NCBI RefSeq assembly: GCF_001613265.1
Contig: NZ_BDCA01000017.1
Coordinates: forward strand, 1 to 64,000
Reading direction: 5' to 3'
Source of the DNA: Nocardia vermiculata NBRC 100427
Lineage (GTDB): Bacteria; Actinomycetota; Actinomycetes; Mycobacteriales; Mycobacteriaceae
DNA: 64,000 bases
Part shown: one piece after another, positions 7,456 to 15,571 of the stretch
Layout: the number at the start of each line of letters is the position of its first letter
How positions within the stretch are numbered: position 1 is the first letter of the stretch
Made by a program: the position numbers and the translations under genes
Notes under the pieces: model-generated
What the model was told of the DNA's origin: nothing
The model's database searches: none
What the model saw: only the letters and a program-made list of their open reading frames with translations

Positions 7456-8964
7456 ATGACTTCGCTTCCACGTGGCAGATTTCGCCGAATACTGCTGTGG
7501 CTCAGTGTATTCCTCGTAGCTGTCACCATCGCGACCGGCATCTGGGTCACGTGGTCGTACCGATCGTCGAAGGTGAGTACCGTCGGCACCCCGTTCACCA
7601 ACGAACTACGGATTCCGCCGCAGGCCGACAGCCGGCTCGACCCGGACGGGACCCGCGTGTTCGAACTCGACATGCGCGCCGGCACCACCCGGTTCCTTCC
7701 CGACGGAGAGACACCGACCTGGGGGTTCAACGGCAGCTATCTCGGCCCGACGCTGCGGGCGCAGCGCGGGGAACGGGTTCGTGTCGATATTCGCAATCAC
7801 CTGCCCGAGGCCTCGACAGTGCACTGGCACGGCATGCATCTGCCTGCGGTTGCCGACGGTGGGCCGCATCAGATGATCGCGCCGAGTGCGTCCTGGTCTC
7901 CGCAGTGGACCGTCGATCAACCCGCCGCCACGCTCTGGTATCACCCACATCCGCACGGCGCCACCGAATCCCATGTGCGGCGTGGGCTGGCCGGACTGTT
8001 CCTGATCGACGACGACGTGGTCACCGGATTGCCGCACACCTACGGCGTCGACGATCTGCCGATGATCGTGCAGGATGTGCGTTTTCGCGGCACCGCCATG
8101 GACCATGGTCGCGGAATCTTTTCCGATACCGGCACTCTCGGTGACCGCACCATGGTGAACGGCACGCTCGCCCCCTATCGCACGGTCGGCGACGAGCTGA
8201 TCCGGTTACGACTGCTCAACGCCGCGTCCGCGCGGGTGTTCACCTTCGGCTTGTCCGACGACCGTTCGTTCGCGCTGGTCGCCACCGACGGCGGCGTGCT
8301 CGAACATCCGGTCGATGCCACGCGAATCCGGCTGTCCCCGGGGGAACGGGCCGAGATCGTGGTGCGGATGCGCCCCTCGGAACGGGTCGCGGTCCGGGCC
8401 TATCCCACCGACCTCGGCACCGGATTCTGGAACCGCCGTTTCAGCGGTGGAGACGACACCTTCGACGTCCTGCAACTCCGCGCCGCCGATACGCTGCGCG
8501 CAAGTGCCGCACTGCCGACCCGGTTGGCAACACCGACGCTGCCGCGGGCCGCGGATTCGGTGCGGGAGCGGCACTTCGAGATGCGGCTCCCGGGCATCAA
8601 CGGCGCCACGATGGCGATGGACCGGATCGACGCGATCGTCGAACGCGGTACCACCGAGATCTGGATCGTCCGCAATACCGACGGGATGGCGCACAACTTC
8701 CACGTCCACGATGTGCAGTTCGCGGTGGCCGCGGTCGACGGCGCACCACCACCTCCGCCGCTGCGTGGGCCGAAGGACACCGTGCTGCTGGCACCCGGTA
8801 GTGAGATGCGGTTGGTGCTGCGGTTCGACGGGCCGGGCGATCCGGAACATCCGTACATGTATCACTGCCATCTGCTCTGGCACGAAGACCAGGGCATGAT
8901 GGGTCAGTTCCTCGTCGTGGAGCCGGGCACCGCACCCCCGGCACGGATATCCGGACACCACTGA
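7456..8964 (+). CDS. Membrane-anchored multicopper oxidase
   Basis: A 502-residue, three-cupredoxin-type oxidase of the CueO/bilirubin-oxidase kind that couples oxidation of a substrate (often Cu(I) or phenolics) to reduction of O2 to water. All four copper-binding blocks are intact: HWHG (His123), HPHPHG (His163), HNFHVH (His413) and HCHLLWHEDQGMM (His470, with the axial Met). The N-terminus has arginines followed by a hydrophobic segment (about residues 12-34), indicating export and probable retention as a membrane anchor. ATG 7456 is preferred over an upstream in-frame ATG at 7420, because the product then begins just before the signal segment. It is divergent from mpg. It is not found at this position in the mycobacterial order I recall, so it is probably an insertion. 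Confidence 0.92.
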   Translation: MTSLPRGRFRRILLWLSVFLVAVTIATGIWVTWSYRSSKVSTVGTPFTNELRIPPQADSRLDPDGTRVFELDMRAGTTRFLPDGETPTWGFNGSYLGPTLRAQRGERVRVDIRNHLPEASTVHWHGMHLPAVADGGPHQMIAPSASWSPQWTVDQPAATLWYHPHPHGATESHVRRGLAGLFLIDDDVVTGLPHTYGVDDLPMIVQDVRFRGTAMDHGRGIFSDTGTLGDRTMVNGTLAPYRTVGDELIRLRLLNAASARVFTFGLSDDRSFALVATDGGVLEHPVDATRIRLSPGERAEIVVRMRPSERVAVRAYPTDLGTGFWNRRFSGGDDTFDVLQLRAADTLRASAALPTRLATPTLPRAADSVRERHFEMRLPGINGATMAMDRIDAIVERGTTEIWIVRNTDGMAHNFHVHDVQFAVAAVDGAPPPPPLRGPKDTVLLAPGSEMRLVLRFDGPGDPEHPYMYHCHLLWHEDQGMMGQFLVVEPGTAPPARISGHH

Positions 8965-8980
8965 CGCACCACATCCTCTC

Positions 8981-9027
8981 TTGCGCCGGCGCGCGACTGC
9001 GGGCAGAATTCATCAGGTAATGAATTC
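8981..9027 (+). promoter_or_regulatory. Promoter and palindromic TetR operator of the ABC exporter operon
   Basis: TTGCGC (8981-8986) and CAGAAT (9004-9009) are spaced by 17 bp. Overlapping the -10 is a perfect inverted repeat: GAATTCAT (9006-9013), 6-bp spacer, ATGAATTC (9020-9027). Its AT-rich sequence stands out locally. It lies 46 bp before the operon whose last gene encodes a TetR regulator, so autorepression by blocking the -10 is the simplest reading. Confidence 0.7.
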
Positions 9028-9073
9028 AACGCTTGGTGAAAAGTTGCACCGGCGTGCGAAGGAGAGGTGAACC

Positions 9074-9802
9074 GTGGCGGAACCGGATTCGTCCCCGGCG
9101 ATCACCGTCGAGCACCTGCGGGTGCACCGCGGCGGACACGAGGTCCTGCACGATATTTCGCTGACCGTTCCGGCGGGCAGCATCACCGGACTGCTGGGTC
9201 CGTCCGGGTGCGGCAAGACCACGCTGCTGCGCACCATCGTCGGGACACAACTGATCCAGGCCGGCAGTGTTCGCGTACTCGGCGAGGCGGCGGGCAGCCG
9301 CGGGCTGCGAGCGCGCGTCGGCTACGTGACCCAGGCGCCGAGTATCTACGACGACCTCAGCGTGCACGACAACGTCTCCTACTTCGCCGCCCTCAGCGGA
9401 CACGGTGGCGGGGACGTCCGGACCGCGATCGAACAGGTCGGGATGGGCGCACACGTGCGCCACCGGGGCAACCAGCTCTCCGGCGGACAACGCACCCGGG
9501 TCTCGCTGGCCTGTGCGCTGGTCGCGGACCCCGAACTGCTGATCCTGGACGAACCGACGGTCGGACTGGATCCGGTACTGCGCGCCGAACTGTGGAAACA
9601 GTTCCGCGACTTGGCCGCACAGGGCCGGACACTGGTGGTGTCGAGTCATGTCATGGACGAAGCCGACCACTGCGACCGGCTGCTGCTGATGCGCGAGGGC
9701 GAGCTTCTGGCCCAGCTCAGCCCCGATCGACTGCGCTCCGACACCGGTGAAACCAGTTTGGAGAACGCATTTCTCGCTCTGATCACGAAGGGAGAGTCGT
9801 GA
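9074..9802 (+). CDS. ABC transporter ATP-binding protein (ABC-2 exporter)
   Basis: The 242-residue nucleotide-binding subunit has Walker A GPSGCGKTT (residues 42-50), the Q-loop in YVTQAP, the signature LSGGQR, Walker B LLILDEP and the switch His in SSHVMDEA. This is the DrrA/NatA type that powers drug or lipid export. GTG 9074 follows a good GGAGAGG ribosome-binding site. Its stop overlaps the permease GTG (GTGA), and the operon ends with a TetR gene. The order ATPase-permease-TetR next to mpg matches the mycobacterial Rv1687c-Rv1686c-Rv1685c group as I recall it. The substrate is unknown. Confidence 0.93.
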   Translation: MAEPDSSPAITVEHLRVHRGGHEVLHDISLTVPAGSITGLLGPSGCGKTTLLRTIVGTQLIQAGSVRVLGEAAGSRGLRARVGYVTQAPSIYDDLSVHDNVSYFAALSGHGGGDVRTAIEQVGMGAHVRHRGNQLSGGQRTRVSLACALVADPELLILDEPTVGLDPVLRAELWKQFRDLAAQGRTLVVSSHVMDEADHCDRLLLMREGELLAQLSPDRLRSDTGETSLENAFLALITKGES

Positions 9803-10587
9803 CCACCACCGCATTCGCACGGCCCCGGCCCCGGCCGCTCGCCTGCTACACCGCCACCACGACTCGGATCCTGCGCCAGCTACGTGCCGACCGGCGCACC
9901 GTGGCGATGTTGTTGCTGGTGCCCTCGTTGCTGCTCGTGCTGTTGTATTTCGTGTACCACGAGACACCCAGCGTGCCCGGTGTGCCGTCGTTGTTCGACC
10001 GGGTCGGCATCAGCATGCTGGGCATCCTCCCGTTCATCGTGATGTTCCTGATCACCGCGATCGCCATGCAGCGCGAGCGCACCTCGGGAACGTTGGAACG
10101 ATTGATGACGACGCCGCTGTCGAAACTGGATCTGCTGGGCGGATACGGCACCGCCTTCTCGGTCGCCGCCGCCGCCCAAGCCGGCCTGGCCTGCCTGATC
10201 GCGTTCGGATTGCTCGATCTGCAAGCGGCCGGCAGTGCCTGGCTGGTACTGCTGATCGCCGTGGTCGACGCCGTGCTGGGAGTGGCGCTGGGCCTGCTCG
10301 CCAGTGCCTTCGCCCGCACCGAGTTCCAAGCGGTGCAGTTCATGCCGTTGGTGGTGGGGCCGCAGTTCTTCCTGTGTGGACTGCTGGTCCCCCGCGATCA
10401 GCTGCCACGCTGGTTGGAGATCATCAGCGATGTGCTGCCGCTCAGTTATGCGGTCGACGCGCTGCAGGAGGTGTCCCGTCACCCCGGGGCCACCCTGTCG
10501 ATGTGGCGTGACCTGGGTATCGTCGCCGCATTCGCCGCCGTCGCACTCGCGCTGGGCGCGGCAACTCTGCGTCGGCGGACGGCATGA
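9799..10587 (+). CDS. ABC-2 type transporter permease
   Basis: The 262-residue membrane subunit of the exporter has about six hydrophobic segments. The first starts near residue 35 (VAMLLLVPSLLLVLLYFVY) and the last is near the C-terminus. The family-typical QRERTSGTLERLMTTPLSKLDLLGGY segment follows the second membrane span. It overlaps the ATPase gene by 4 bp (GTGA) and the TetR gene by 4 bp (ATGA), so the three are translationally coupled. Confidence 0.92.
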   Translation: MTTTAFARPRPRPLACYTATTTRILRQLRADRRTVAMLLLVPSLLLVLLYFVYHETPSVPGVPSLFDRVGISMLGILPFIVMFLITAIAMQRERTSGTLERLMTTPLSKLDLLGGYGTAFSVAAAAQAGLACLIAFGLLDLQAAGSAWLVLLIAVVDAVLGVALGLLASAFARTEFQAVQFMPLVVGPQFFLCGLLVPRDQLPRWLEIISDVLPLSYAVDALQEVSRHPGATLSMWRDLGIVAAFAAVALALGAATLRRRTA

Positions 10588-11204
10588 CCGGCGCCGCGCG
10601 GCGCCGCACCGGGCGGCGATCCGGGGACTCGGGGGCGCGCGAGGCGATCCTGGAGTCCGCGCGCAACCGCTTCGCCGAGGTCGGGTTCGACAAGGCGTCG
10701 ATCCGCTCGATCGCGGTGGAAGCACAGGTGGACCCGGCCCTGGTGCATCACTATTTCGGCAGCAAACAGCAATTGTTCGCCGCCACACTGAATCTGCCGA
10801 TCGACCCGGAGGCGATCCGGGCGCCGATCCGGGCGGCACCGGACGCCGATCTCGGGGAAACGGTGGTACGCACCGTGGTCGGTGCCTGGGACTCCTCGAT
10901 CGGTGTCCACGCGGTGGCGGCGTTCCGCGGCGTGCTGGCGGGCGGCGACGCACCGCTGGCCCGCGCCTTCCTGCTCGAAGTGGCGCTCAAAGACGTCCGG
11001 GAACGGGTCGATTCACCACCCGGAACCGGCACCACCCGCGTCGTGCTGGCCGTATCGCAGATGATCGGACTTCTGGTGGCACGCAAGATTCTCCGGGTCG
11101 AACCGATCGCCTCGATGCCACTGGACGAACTGGCCGCCACGATCGGGCCGACCATTCAGCGCTATCTCCTGGACGATCTGCCGATCACCGAACCGAGGGA
11201 CTGA
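10584..11204 (+). CDS. TetR-family regulator of the ABC exporter operon
   Basis: The 206-residue protein has an N-terminal TetR helix-turn-helix (ARNRFAEVGFDKASIRSIAVEAQVDPALVHHYFGSKQQLF, about residues 26-65) and a TetR_C-like ligand domain. As third gene of the operon it overlaps the permease by ATGA. The perfect palindrome over the operon promoter (9006-9027) is the likely operator, so the exporter would be induced by the ligand, probably the exported compound. The equivalent position in mycobacteria is occupied by a TetR gene too. Confidence 0.92.
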   Translation: MTGAARRRTGRRSGDSGAREAILESARNRFAEVGFDKASIRSIAVEAQVDPALVHHYFGSKQQLFAATLNLPIDPEAIRAPIRAAPDADLGETVVRTVVGAWDSSIGVHAVAAFRGVLAGGDAPLARAFLLEVALKDVRERVDSPPGTGTTRVVLAVSQMIGLLVARKILRVEPIASMPLDELAATIGPTIQRYLLDDLPITEPRD

Positions 11205-11263
11205 ACCGGCGCGAGGCAGTCGACGGCTGCGAGCCTCGGGCACCGCGCCTGCCGACGCCGCTC

Positions 11264-11283
11264 GCATTCGGCGCACCGAATGC
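11264..11283. terminator. Bidirectional hairpin between tetR and the Trm112-like gene
   Basis: Perfect arms GCATTCGG (11264-11271) and CCGAATGC (11276-11283) with loop CGCA lie in the 96-bp gap between convergent genes. There is no T-run on either side. Confidence 0.55.
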
Positions 11284-11300
11284 CGCGGGTGCAGACCCGG

Positions 11301-11522
11301 TCAGCTCTGCGCGGTAAAGCTCTCGTGCTCGGCATCGCCGACCGGGCGCGCCTCGTCCACCAGCAGTACCGGGATGCCGTTGTCGACCGGGTAGGCGCAG
11401 CGCAGCCGCGGGTTGTAGAGCACGCTGCTGCCGTCGGCGTCGTGGACCAGCGACAGCGGCCCCTTGTCCTGCGGACAGGCCAGCAGGCTCAGCAGGGTGG
11501 GATCCAGGGTTTGCTCCGCCAT
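11301..11522 (-). CDS. Trm112-like small protein
   Basis: A 73-residue protein of the Trm112/UPF0434 family: LLSLLACPQDKGPLSL, then LYNPRLRCAYPVDNGIPVLLVDEAR. The family is a short zinc-ribbon-like fold; eukaryotic Trm112 activates methyltransferases, while the bacterial role is unclear. Only the Cys in ACPQDKG and the Cys in LRCAYPV are present, so metal binding is doubtful. The ATG at 11522 gives the usual family length. In mycobacteria a similar short gene follows the Rv1683-like gene directly. Here it lies 10 bp after gtrA and may be co-transcribed with the glycosylation genes. Confidence 0.85.
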   Translation of the reverse strand: MAEQTLDPTLLSLLACPQDKGPLSLVHDADGSSVLYNPRLRCAYPVDNGIPVLLVDEARPVGDAEHESFTAQS

Positions 11523-11532
11523 ATCCGACAAC

Positions 11533-11988
11533 CTACCCGGCGCCCCGATAGACACCGTGGTCCGCCCGGCGAAACGAGATGTGCCGGTGGGCGAAGAAGC
11601 TGAGCACCGCGATCACACCCATCACGCTCACCGTGGCAGGTGTTTCGGGCAGGCCGAGAACACCGACAGCGCACTGCACCCCGGTCATGTTCAGGACCAG
11701 ACCACCCGAATTGACCACCGCGAACCGGGCGAAGTCGCGCCACGGCCGGCCGCGCACCCGGAACACCAGGGTGCGATGGGCGAAGAAGGCGAACACGACA
11801 CTGATCACGTAGGCGAGCGCGACCGCCACCGCGGGCGGGCATCCGCCGGGCAGCACCTGCAGCCACAGCACGGTGAGCGCGATACCGAGCAGTGTGTTGC
11901 TGGCACCGACCGCAGCGAAAGCGACTTCCTGGCGCCGGATCAGTCGCAGCAGAACGGGTGCTCGGGTATCGCCCGCCGCGGCCTTCAC
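11533..11988 (-). CDS. GtrA-like polyprenyl-phosphate-sugar flippase
   Basis: A 151-residue protein with four hydrophobic segments, typical of GtrA/DPMS3. Recognisable stretches are VGASNTLLGIALTVLW, AYVISVVFAFFAHRTLVFR and the C-terminal FAHRHISFRRA. GtrA proteins move or help move lipid-linked sugars across the membrane. The GTG start at 11988 overlaps the stop of the YfhO gene (GTGA), so the two are translationally coupled. With YfhO and the divergent GT2 gene it completes a three-component glycosylation set like the CsbB-GtrA-YfhO trio of Firmicutes. Confidence 0.88.
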   Translation of the reverse strand: MKAAAGDTRAPVLLRLIRRQEVAFAAVGASNTLLGIALTVLWLQVLPGGCPPAVAVALAYVISVVFAFFAHRTLVFRVRGRPWRDFARFAVVNSGGLVLNMTGVQCAVGVLGLPETPATVSVMGVIAVLSFFAHRHISFRRADHGVYRGAG

Positions 11989-14309
11989 GACTCCACGACC
12001 GCTTCCCGCGCCGACGCAGCCGGGGCGGGCCGACGCGACCGCAGGTACAACCACTGCATCACACCCAGTACCAGCAGTCCGGCGATCGCGGAGCCGATGC
12101 CGGCCTTCCAGCCGGGTGGCCGCCAGCTCAACTCCAGGGTGGCCGCATTGGTCCCGGCCGGAATATCGACGGCCACAAAGGTTTTCGCGACGGTACTGAT
12201 CGGAATCGGATGACCGTCGAGAGTGGCCCGGTATCCGGGCCAGCCGAGCCGCGCGAACACCACCCGCCCGCCGGCGTCCGAACTCACGCGCACCCTGCTG
12301 CTCGCCCACGATTCCGCCTGCGCGGCCGCCTCGACACCCTGTGTGCCGGAAATCCGGCCGTTGTGTGTGGAGATCAGGCCCTGTTCGCGTTCCAGAACCC
12401 GGATGTACCGCTCGTGGCCCGGATAGTCGACCCATTTCCAGCCCGGTGGCGCGTGCCACGCATCGACGCCGGGGAACAAGGCGCGTTGCAGCACGACCCG
12501 GTCGAGTTTCATCAGATCCACCGGCGGCTGGCCGGTCGTCGGCTCGGGAGCGAACAACCGCCGGAACGCATCGGGGCACACACTGGAATCCCAGCGCATA
12601 CAGAGCATGTCGCCGAACCAGTAGTATCCGTTGGGCGTATAGCCGTTGACGTAGTTCCGGTTCACGTCCGCGGCGTAGTTGCCGAAAACCAGGGAGCCGT
12701 ACGCGCCTTCGAGTGTGCGCTCCTCGGGCGGGATCAGTGCGCGGTCGCCGAGCTGGATCGTCTGCCCGTCGAATTCCGGGAAGGCCGCCTCGGCCTGTGC
12801 CCGATCGGCCGGTAGATTCCAGCCCATCGGGGTCGGTTGTGCCGCATGGACCTGCAGGTAGGCGATCGGAATCATCACTACCGCGGTCAGCATCGCGGCC
12901 GCCGCGCTGCCGCGGCGGATGCCCAGCCACACCACAGCCCCGCCCAGCACACCGACGGCGACGGCAGACAGCACATGCCACTGCACGGCCTGCGGATCGG
13001 CAGCGCAGGTCCGCACCCACAGCACCGCGATGAGCAGCGCCGCCGCGATCACCCGGGACCGGCACTGCCGCACCGTGCCGAAGCGCCCGAGCAGCACACA
13101 GACCAGGATCAGCAGTCCGACGGCCACCATCGGGAGCACGCGGGCCGGCCAGCGCAACGGACCCATCGTGCCGGGACCGGCCGCCCACATCAGGAAGATG
13201 ATCGCGAACAGCGCCACGCCGACCAGTTCCCGTCCGGCCGCGCGGGCGGCACGCCAGTCGACGAAGGCCGTCGCGGGAATCAGGAACCACGCTATGTAGG
13301 TGACCGGCATCGGCTGCACATAGCCCCACCAGGAGGTGAACGCCGGCATTGCCGACGGCAGGCCGGCATTCAGCGATTCCGACCACGGCACGGTCAGGAA
13401 ATTGTCGTTGACGATCTCTGTGGCGCCCCGCCAGCTCACCCCGGCCGACAACATGCTCGGCAGATAGGTCATCAGACCTGCCATTCCGGCGGCACCCGCG
13501 ACGACGGCTAGCCGTAGGACCGGACGCCATCCGCGCTGCGCGACAAGTTCTCCCACCGCGACGGCCACCAGCATCAGTGCCGCTTCGACCGCGGGGAAGA
13601 CGTATTCGACCGAGATGGTCAGGTACAGGAATACGAACAGCGGAATCGGACCGTAGCCGCGAGTGCTCCAGCGATAGCGGCACCGGTCGCCCGCCGGGCC
13701 GCGAACATACCGGACCGCACTGGCCCACGCGTGCAACATCCAGGCGATGCCGGACAGGGAGGTGGCCCAGCTCGCCTCGTCGAAGAACAGGAACCAGCCC
13801 GAGAACGGAAAGGCGATGCCCGCCACCGCAGCCCACGACGCCCGACTGCCGTACGCCAGGCAGATCCGGTACACCCCGAGCGCGGCGACGAGGGAAAAGA
13901 GCAGTTTGACGACCGTGGCCAGCAGGACCAGATTGTCCACCGAGGGCGCGATCAGATCGATCAGCAACTGCGGCGGGTTGAACAGTCCCGCCTCCTCCAT
14001 GGTGTAGTTCCCGGCCATCCACCGTTCGGGCACCATCAGTGGCAGCTCACCGGCGCGCAGGTGGCGGCCCAGCATCACCCACAGCGGTGCGTACTGGGAT
14101 TCGGTGTCGTCGGTATAGAAATGCCGCGAATTGGCAAGCAGCACCGCAAGATATCCACCGATCACCCCCAGGCCGGTGATCAGCACCCAGCGCGTCACGA
14201 CCGCCCGTGGGGATTTTCCGGCAACCGGTTCGGGCTCCGGAGCCACACTCGGCCGTCCGTCGTGCTCGGAATCGGCGAGCGTCACCGTCGACACTGCACT
14301 TTCCACCAC
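11985..14309 (-). CDS. YfhO-family GT-C membrane glycosyltransferase
   Basis: A 774-residue protein with about a dozen hydrophobic segments and a large C-terminal extracytoplasmic domain (about residues 480-740) before a last membrane span. The first external loop holds the acidic motif YTDDTESQYAP (Asp67, Asp68, Glu70), the position of catalytic acids in GT-C enzymes. The following WMAGNYTMEEAGLFNPPQ is YfhO-like. YfhO enzymes transfer a sugar from a polyprenyl phosphate to an envelope acceptor outside the cell. The gene is coupled to gtrA by a 4-bp overlap and is divergent from the GT2/aminotransferase pair. The start is a GTG; a second GTG follows at once. Confidence 0.85.
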   Translation of the reverse strand: MVESAVSTVTLADSEHDGRPSVAPEPEPVAGKSPRAVVTRWVLITGLGVIGGYLAVLLANSRHFYTDDTESQYAPLWVMLGRHLRAGELPLMVPERWMAGNYTMEEAGLFNPPQLLIDLIAPSVDNLVLLATVVKLLFSLVAALGVYRICLAYGSRASWAAVAGIAFPFSGWFLFFDEASWATSLSGIAWMLHAWASAVRYVRGPAGDRCRYRWSTRGYGPIPLFVFLYLTISVEYVFPAVEAALMLVAVAVGELVAQRGWRPVLRLAVVAGAAGMAGLMTYLPSMLSAGVSWRGATEIVNDNFLTVPWSESLNAGLPSAMPAFTSWWGYVQPMPVTYIAWFLIPATAFVDWRAARAAGRELVGVALFAIIFLMWAAGPGTMGPLRWPARVLPMVAVGLLILVCVLLGRFGTVRQCRSRVIAAALLIAVLWVRTCAADPQAVQWHVLSAVAVGVLGGAVVWLGIRRGSAAAAMLTAVVMIPIAYLQVHAAQPTPMGWNLPADRAQAEAAFPEFDGQTIQLGDRALIPPEERTLEGAYGSLVFGNYAADVNRNYVNGYTPNGYYWFGDMLCMRWDSSVCPDAFRRLFAPEPTTGQPPVDLMKLDRVVLQRALFPGVDAWHAPPGWKWVDYPGHERYIRVLEREQGLISTHNGRISGTQGVEAAAQAESWASSRVRVSSDAGGRVVFARLGWPGYRATLDGHPIPISTVAKTFVAVDIPAGTNAATLELSWRPPGWKAGIGSAIAGLLVLGVMQWLYLRSRRPAPAASAREAVVES

Positions 14310-14453
14310 GGTTGTCAGACCCTACCCGGTCGGTGACGGCAGTCACGTCGGCACCGCGCCGCCGTCCGGGCGCAGGAGTTGAAAACCGCAGCAACCACCG
14401 TGTTACAGTGCCCCCGATTCGATTTGCGTTCTGCATAACGGCGAGGGAGCCCC

Positions 14454-14486
14454 GTGCGTACCGTCATCGAAAGTCGAACCAGCTGA
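14454..14486 (+). CDS. Short upstream ORF coupled to the GT2 gene
   Basis: A 10-codon frame (GTG to TGA, product MRTVIESRTS) has a good ribosome-binding site (GAGGGAG, 4 bp before the GTG), whereas the GT2 ATG has none of its own. The stop overlaps the GT2 start as TGATG. This arrangement would let ribosomes finishing the short frame restart on the GT2 gene. No amino-acid bias suggesting attenuation is seen. It could instead be chance. Confidence 0.4.
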   Translation: MRTVIESRTS

Positions 14487-15571
14487 TGCCGATTCCGTCC
14501 GCGACAGCACCCGCCCTCGGCACCGCGCCGGCCCCGGGCCCGCACCCGGGCGGGGAACCGGCCCACTCGGTATCGGTGGTGATTCCGGTGTACCGCGGCG
14601 AGGACACCGTCGCCGGCCTCGTCGCCGAACTACACGAGCTGTCACTGCCCTCGGTCACCCCGCAGGGAACTCCCTTCGCGGTGACCGAGATCGTGCTCGT
14701 GCACGATCACGGGCCGGACCGTTCCGATGTCGTCCTGCAACAGCTCTCGGCGCGGTACCCCCAGGTCCGCACGATCTGGCTCAGCCGAAATTTCGGGCAG
14801 GATGCCGCCACCATCGCCGGAATGGCCGCGGCCGGTGGCGACTGGGTCGTCACGATGGACGAGGACGGCCAGCACGATCCGGGATGTATCGCCGCATTTC
14901 TCGACACCGCGCTCAGCCGGCGCGCGGACCTGGTCTATTCGAAGCCGACGAACACCCGCCCGCACGGTGTGCTGCGCAACCTCGGCTCACGCGGGGCCAA
15001 GCTCGCGCTGGCCACCGTGTTCGCCTTCCCGGATTCGACCCGGTTCGAAAGCTACCGGCTCATCCGGGGCGATATCGCTCGCCGGCTCGCCGATATCGCG
15101 TGTAACGGCGTATATCTGGATGTGGCACTGACCTGGGTGGTCGACAATACCGCGCAGGTGCCGGTGCGGCTGCGCGCGGAGGGGCGCCCGGAGTCGGGGT
15201 ACAACTATCGTCGCCTGTTCTCGCTGTTCTGGAAGATGGTGCTGTGCAGCGGGACCCGCGGTCTGCGGCTGGTGAGCCTGCTGGGAGTGAGCCTGGCGGT
15301 CGCGGGCGCGGCGATGGCGGCGGTGGTGATCTGCCGGGCACTGATCGGCTCGGGCGGCGACCCGGAGGGCTGGGCATCGACGATCGTGGTGCTGCTGCTG
15401 GTCTCGGGCGCGATCCTGTTCTCGCTGGGGTTGATCGCGGAATATCTCGGTCTGGCACTGCACGTGCTGGTCGGCAAACCGCTGTATCTCACCGTCGATG
15501 CACCGGCACCGAGACCGTCCGCGCCGGCCCCGGTCGCGGTGGAGGCAGGGCACGGTGCCGGTGACTGCTGA
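14486..15571 (+). CDS. GT2 polyprenyl-phosphate glycosyltransferase (GtrB/ArnC-like)
   Basis: A 361-residue enzyme with an N-terminal GT-A fold (VSVVIPVYRGEDTV; the metal/nucleotide motif DEDGQHDP at residues 125-132) and two C-terminal membrane spans (about residues 255-280 and 295-320). This is the architecture of GtrB, ArnC and CsbB, which transfer a sugar from a nucleotide donor to undecaprenyl or decaprenyl phosphate on the cytoplasmic face. The next gene, an amino-sugar transaminase, overlaps its end by 17 bp and suggests that the donor is an amino-deoxy-sugar nucleotide. The ATG lacks a ribosome-binding site and may be translated by coupling to the short frame before it. Confidence 0.88.
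   Translation: MPIPSATAPALGTAPAPGPHPGGEPAHSVSVVIPVYRGEDTVAGLVAELHELSLPSVTPQGTPFAVTEIVLVHDHGPDRSDVVLQQLSARYPQVRTIWLSRNFGQDAATIAGMAAAGGDWVVTMDEDGQHDPGCIAAFLDTALSRRADLVYSKPTNTRPHGVLRNLGSRGAKLALATVFAFPDSTRFESYRLIRGDIARRLADIACNGVYLDVALTWVVDNTAQVPVRLRAEGRPESGYNYRRLFSLFWKMVLCSGTRGLRLVSLLGVSLAVAGAAMAAVVICRALIGSGGDPEGWASTIVVLLLVSGAILFSLGLIAEYLGLALHVLVGKPLYLTVDAPAPRPSAPAPVAVEAGHGAGDC

Noticed and set aside
11533..14022. Single 829-codon minus-strand gene spanning the GtrA and YfhO region
   Set aside because: Only its last 151 codons (GtrA) are coding. The rest is out of frame with the YfhO gene, which ends in a GTGA overlap with gtrA.
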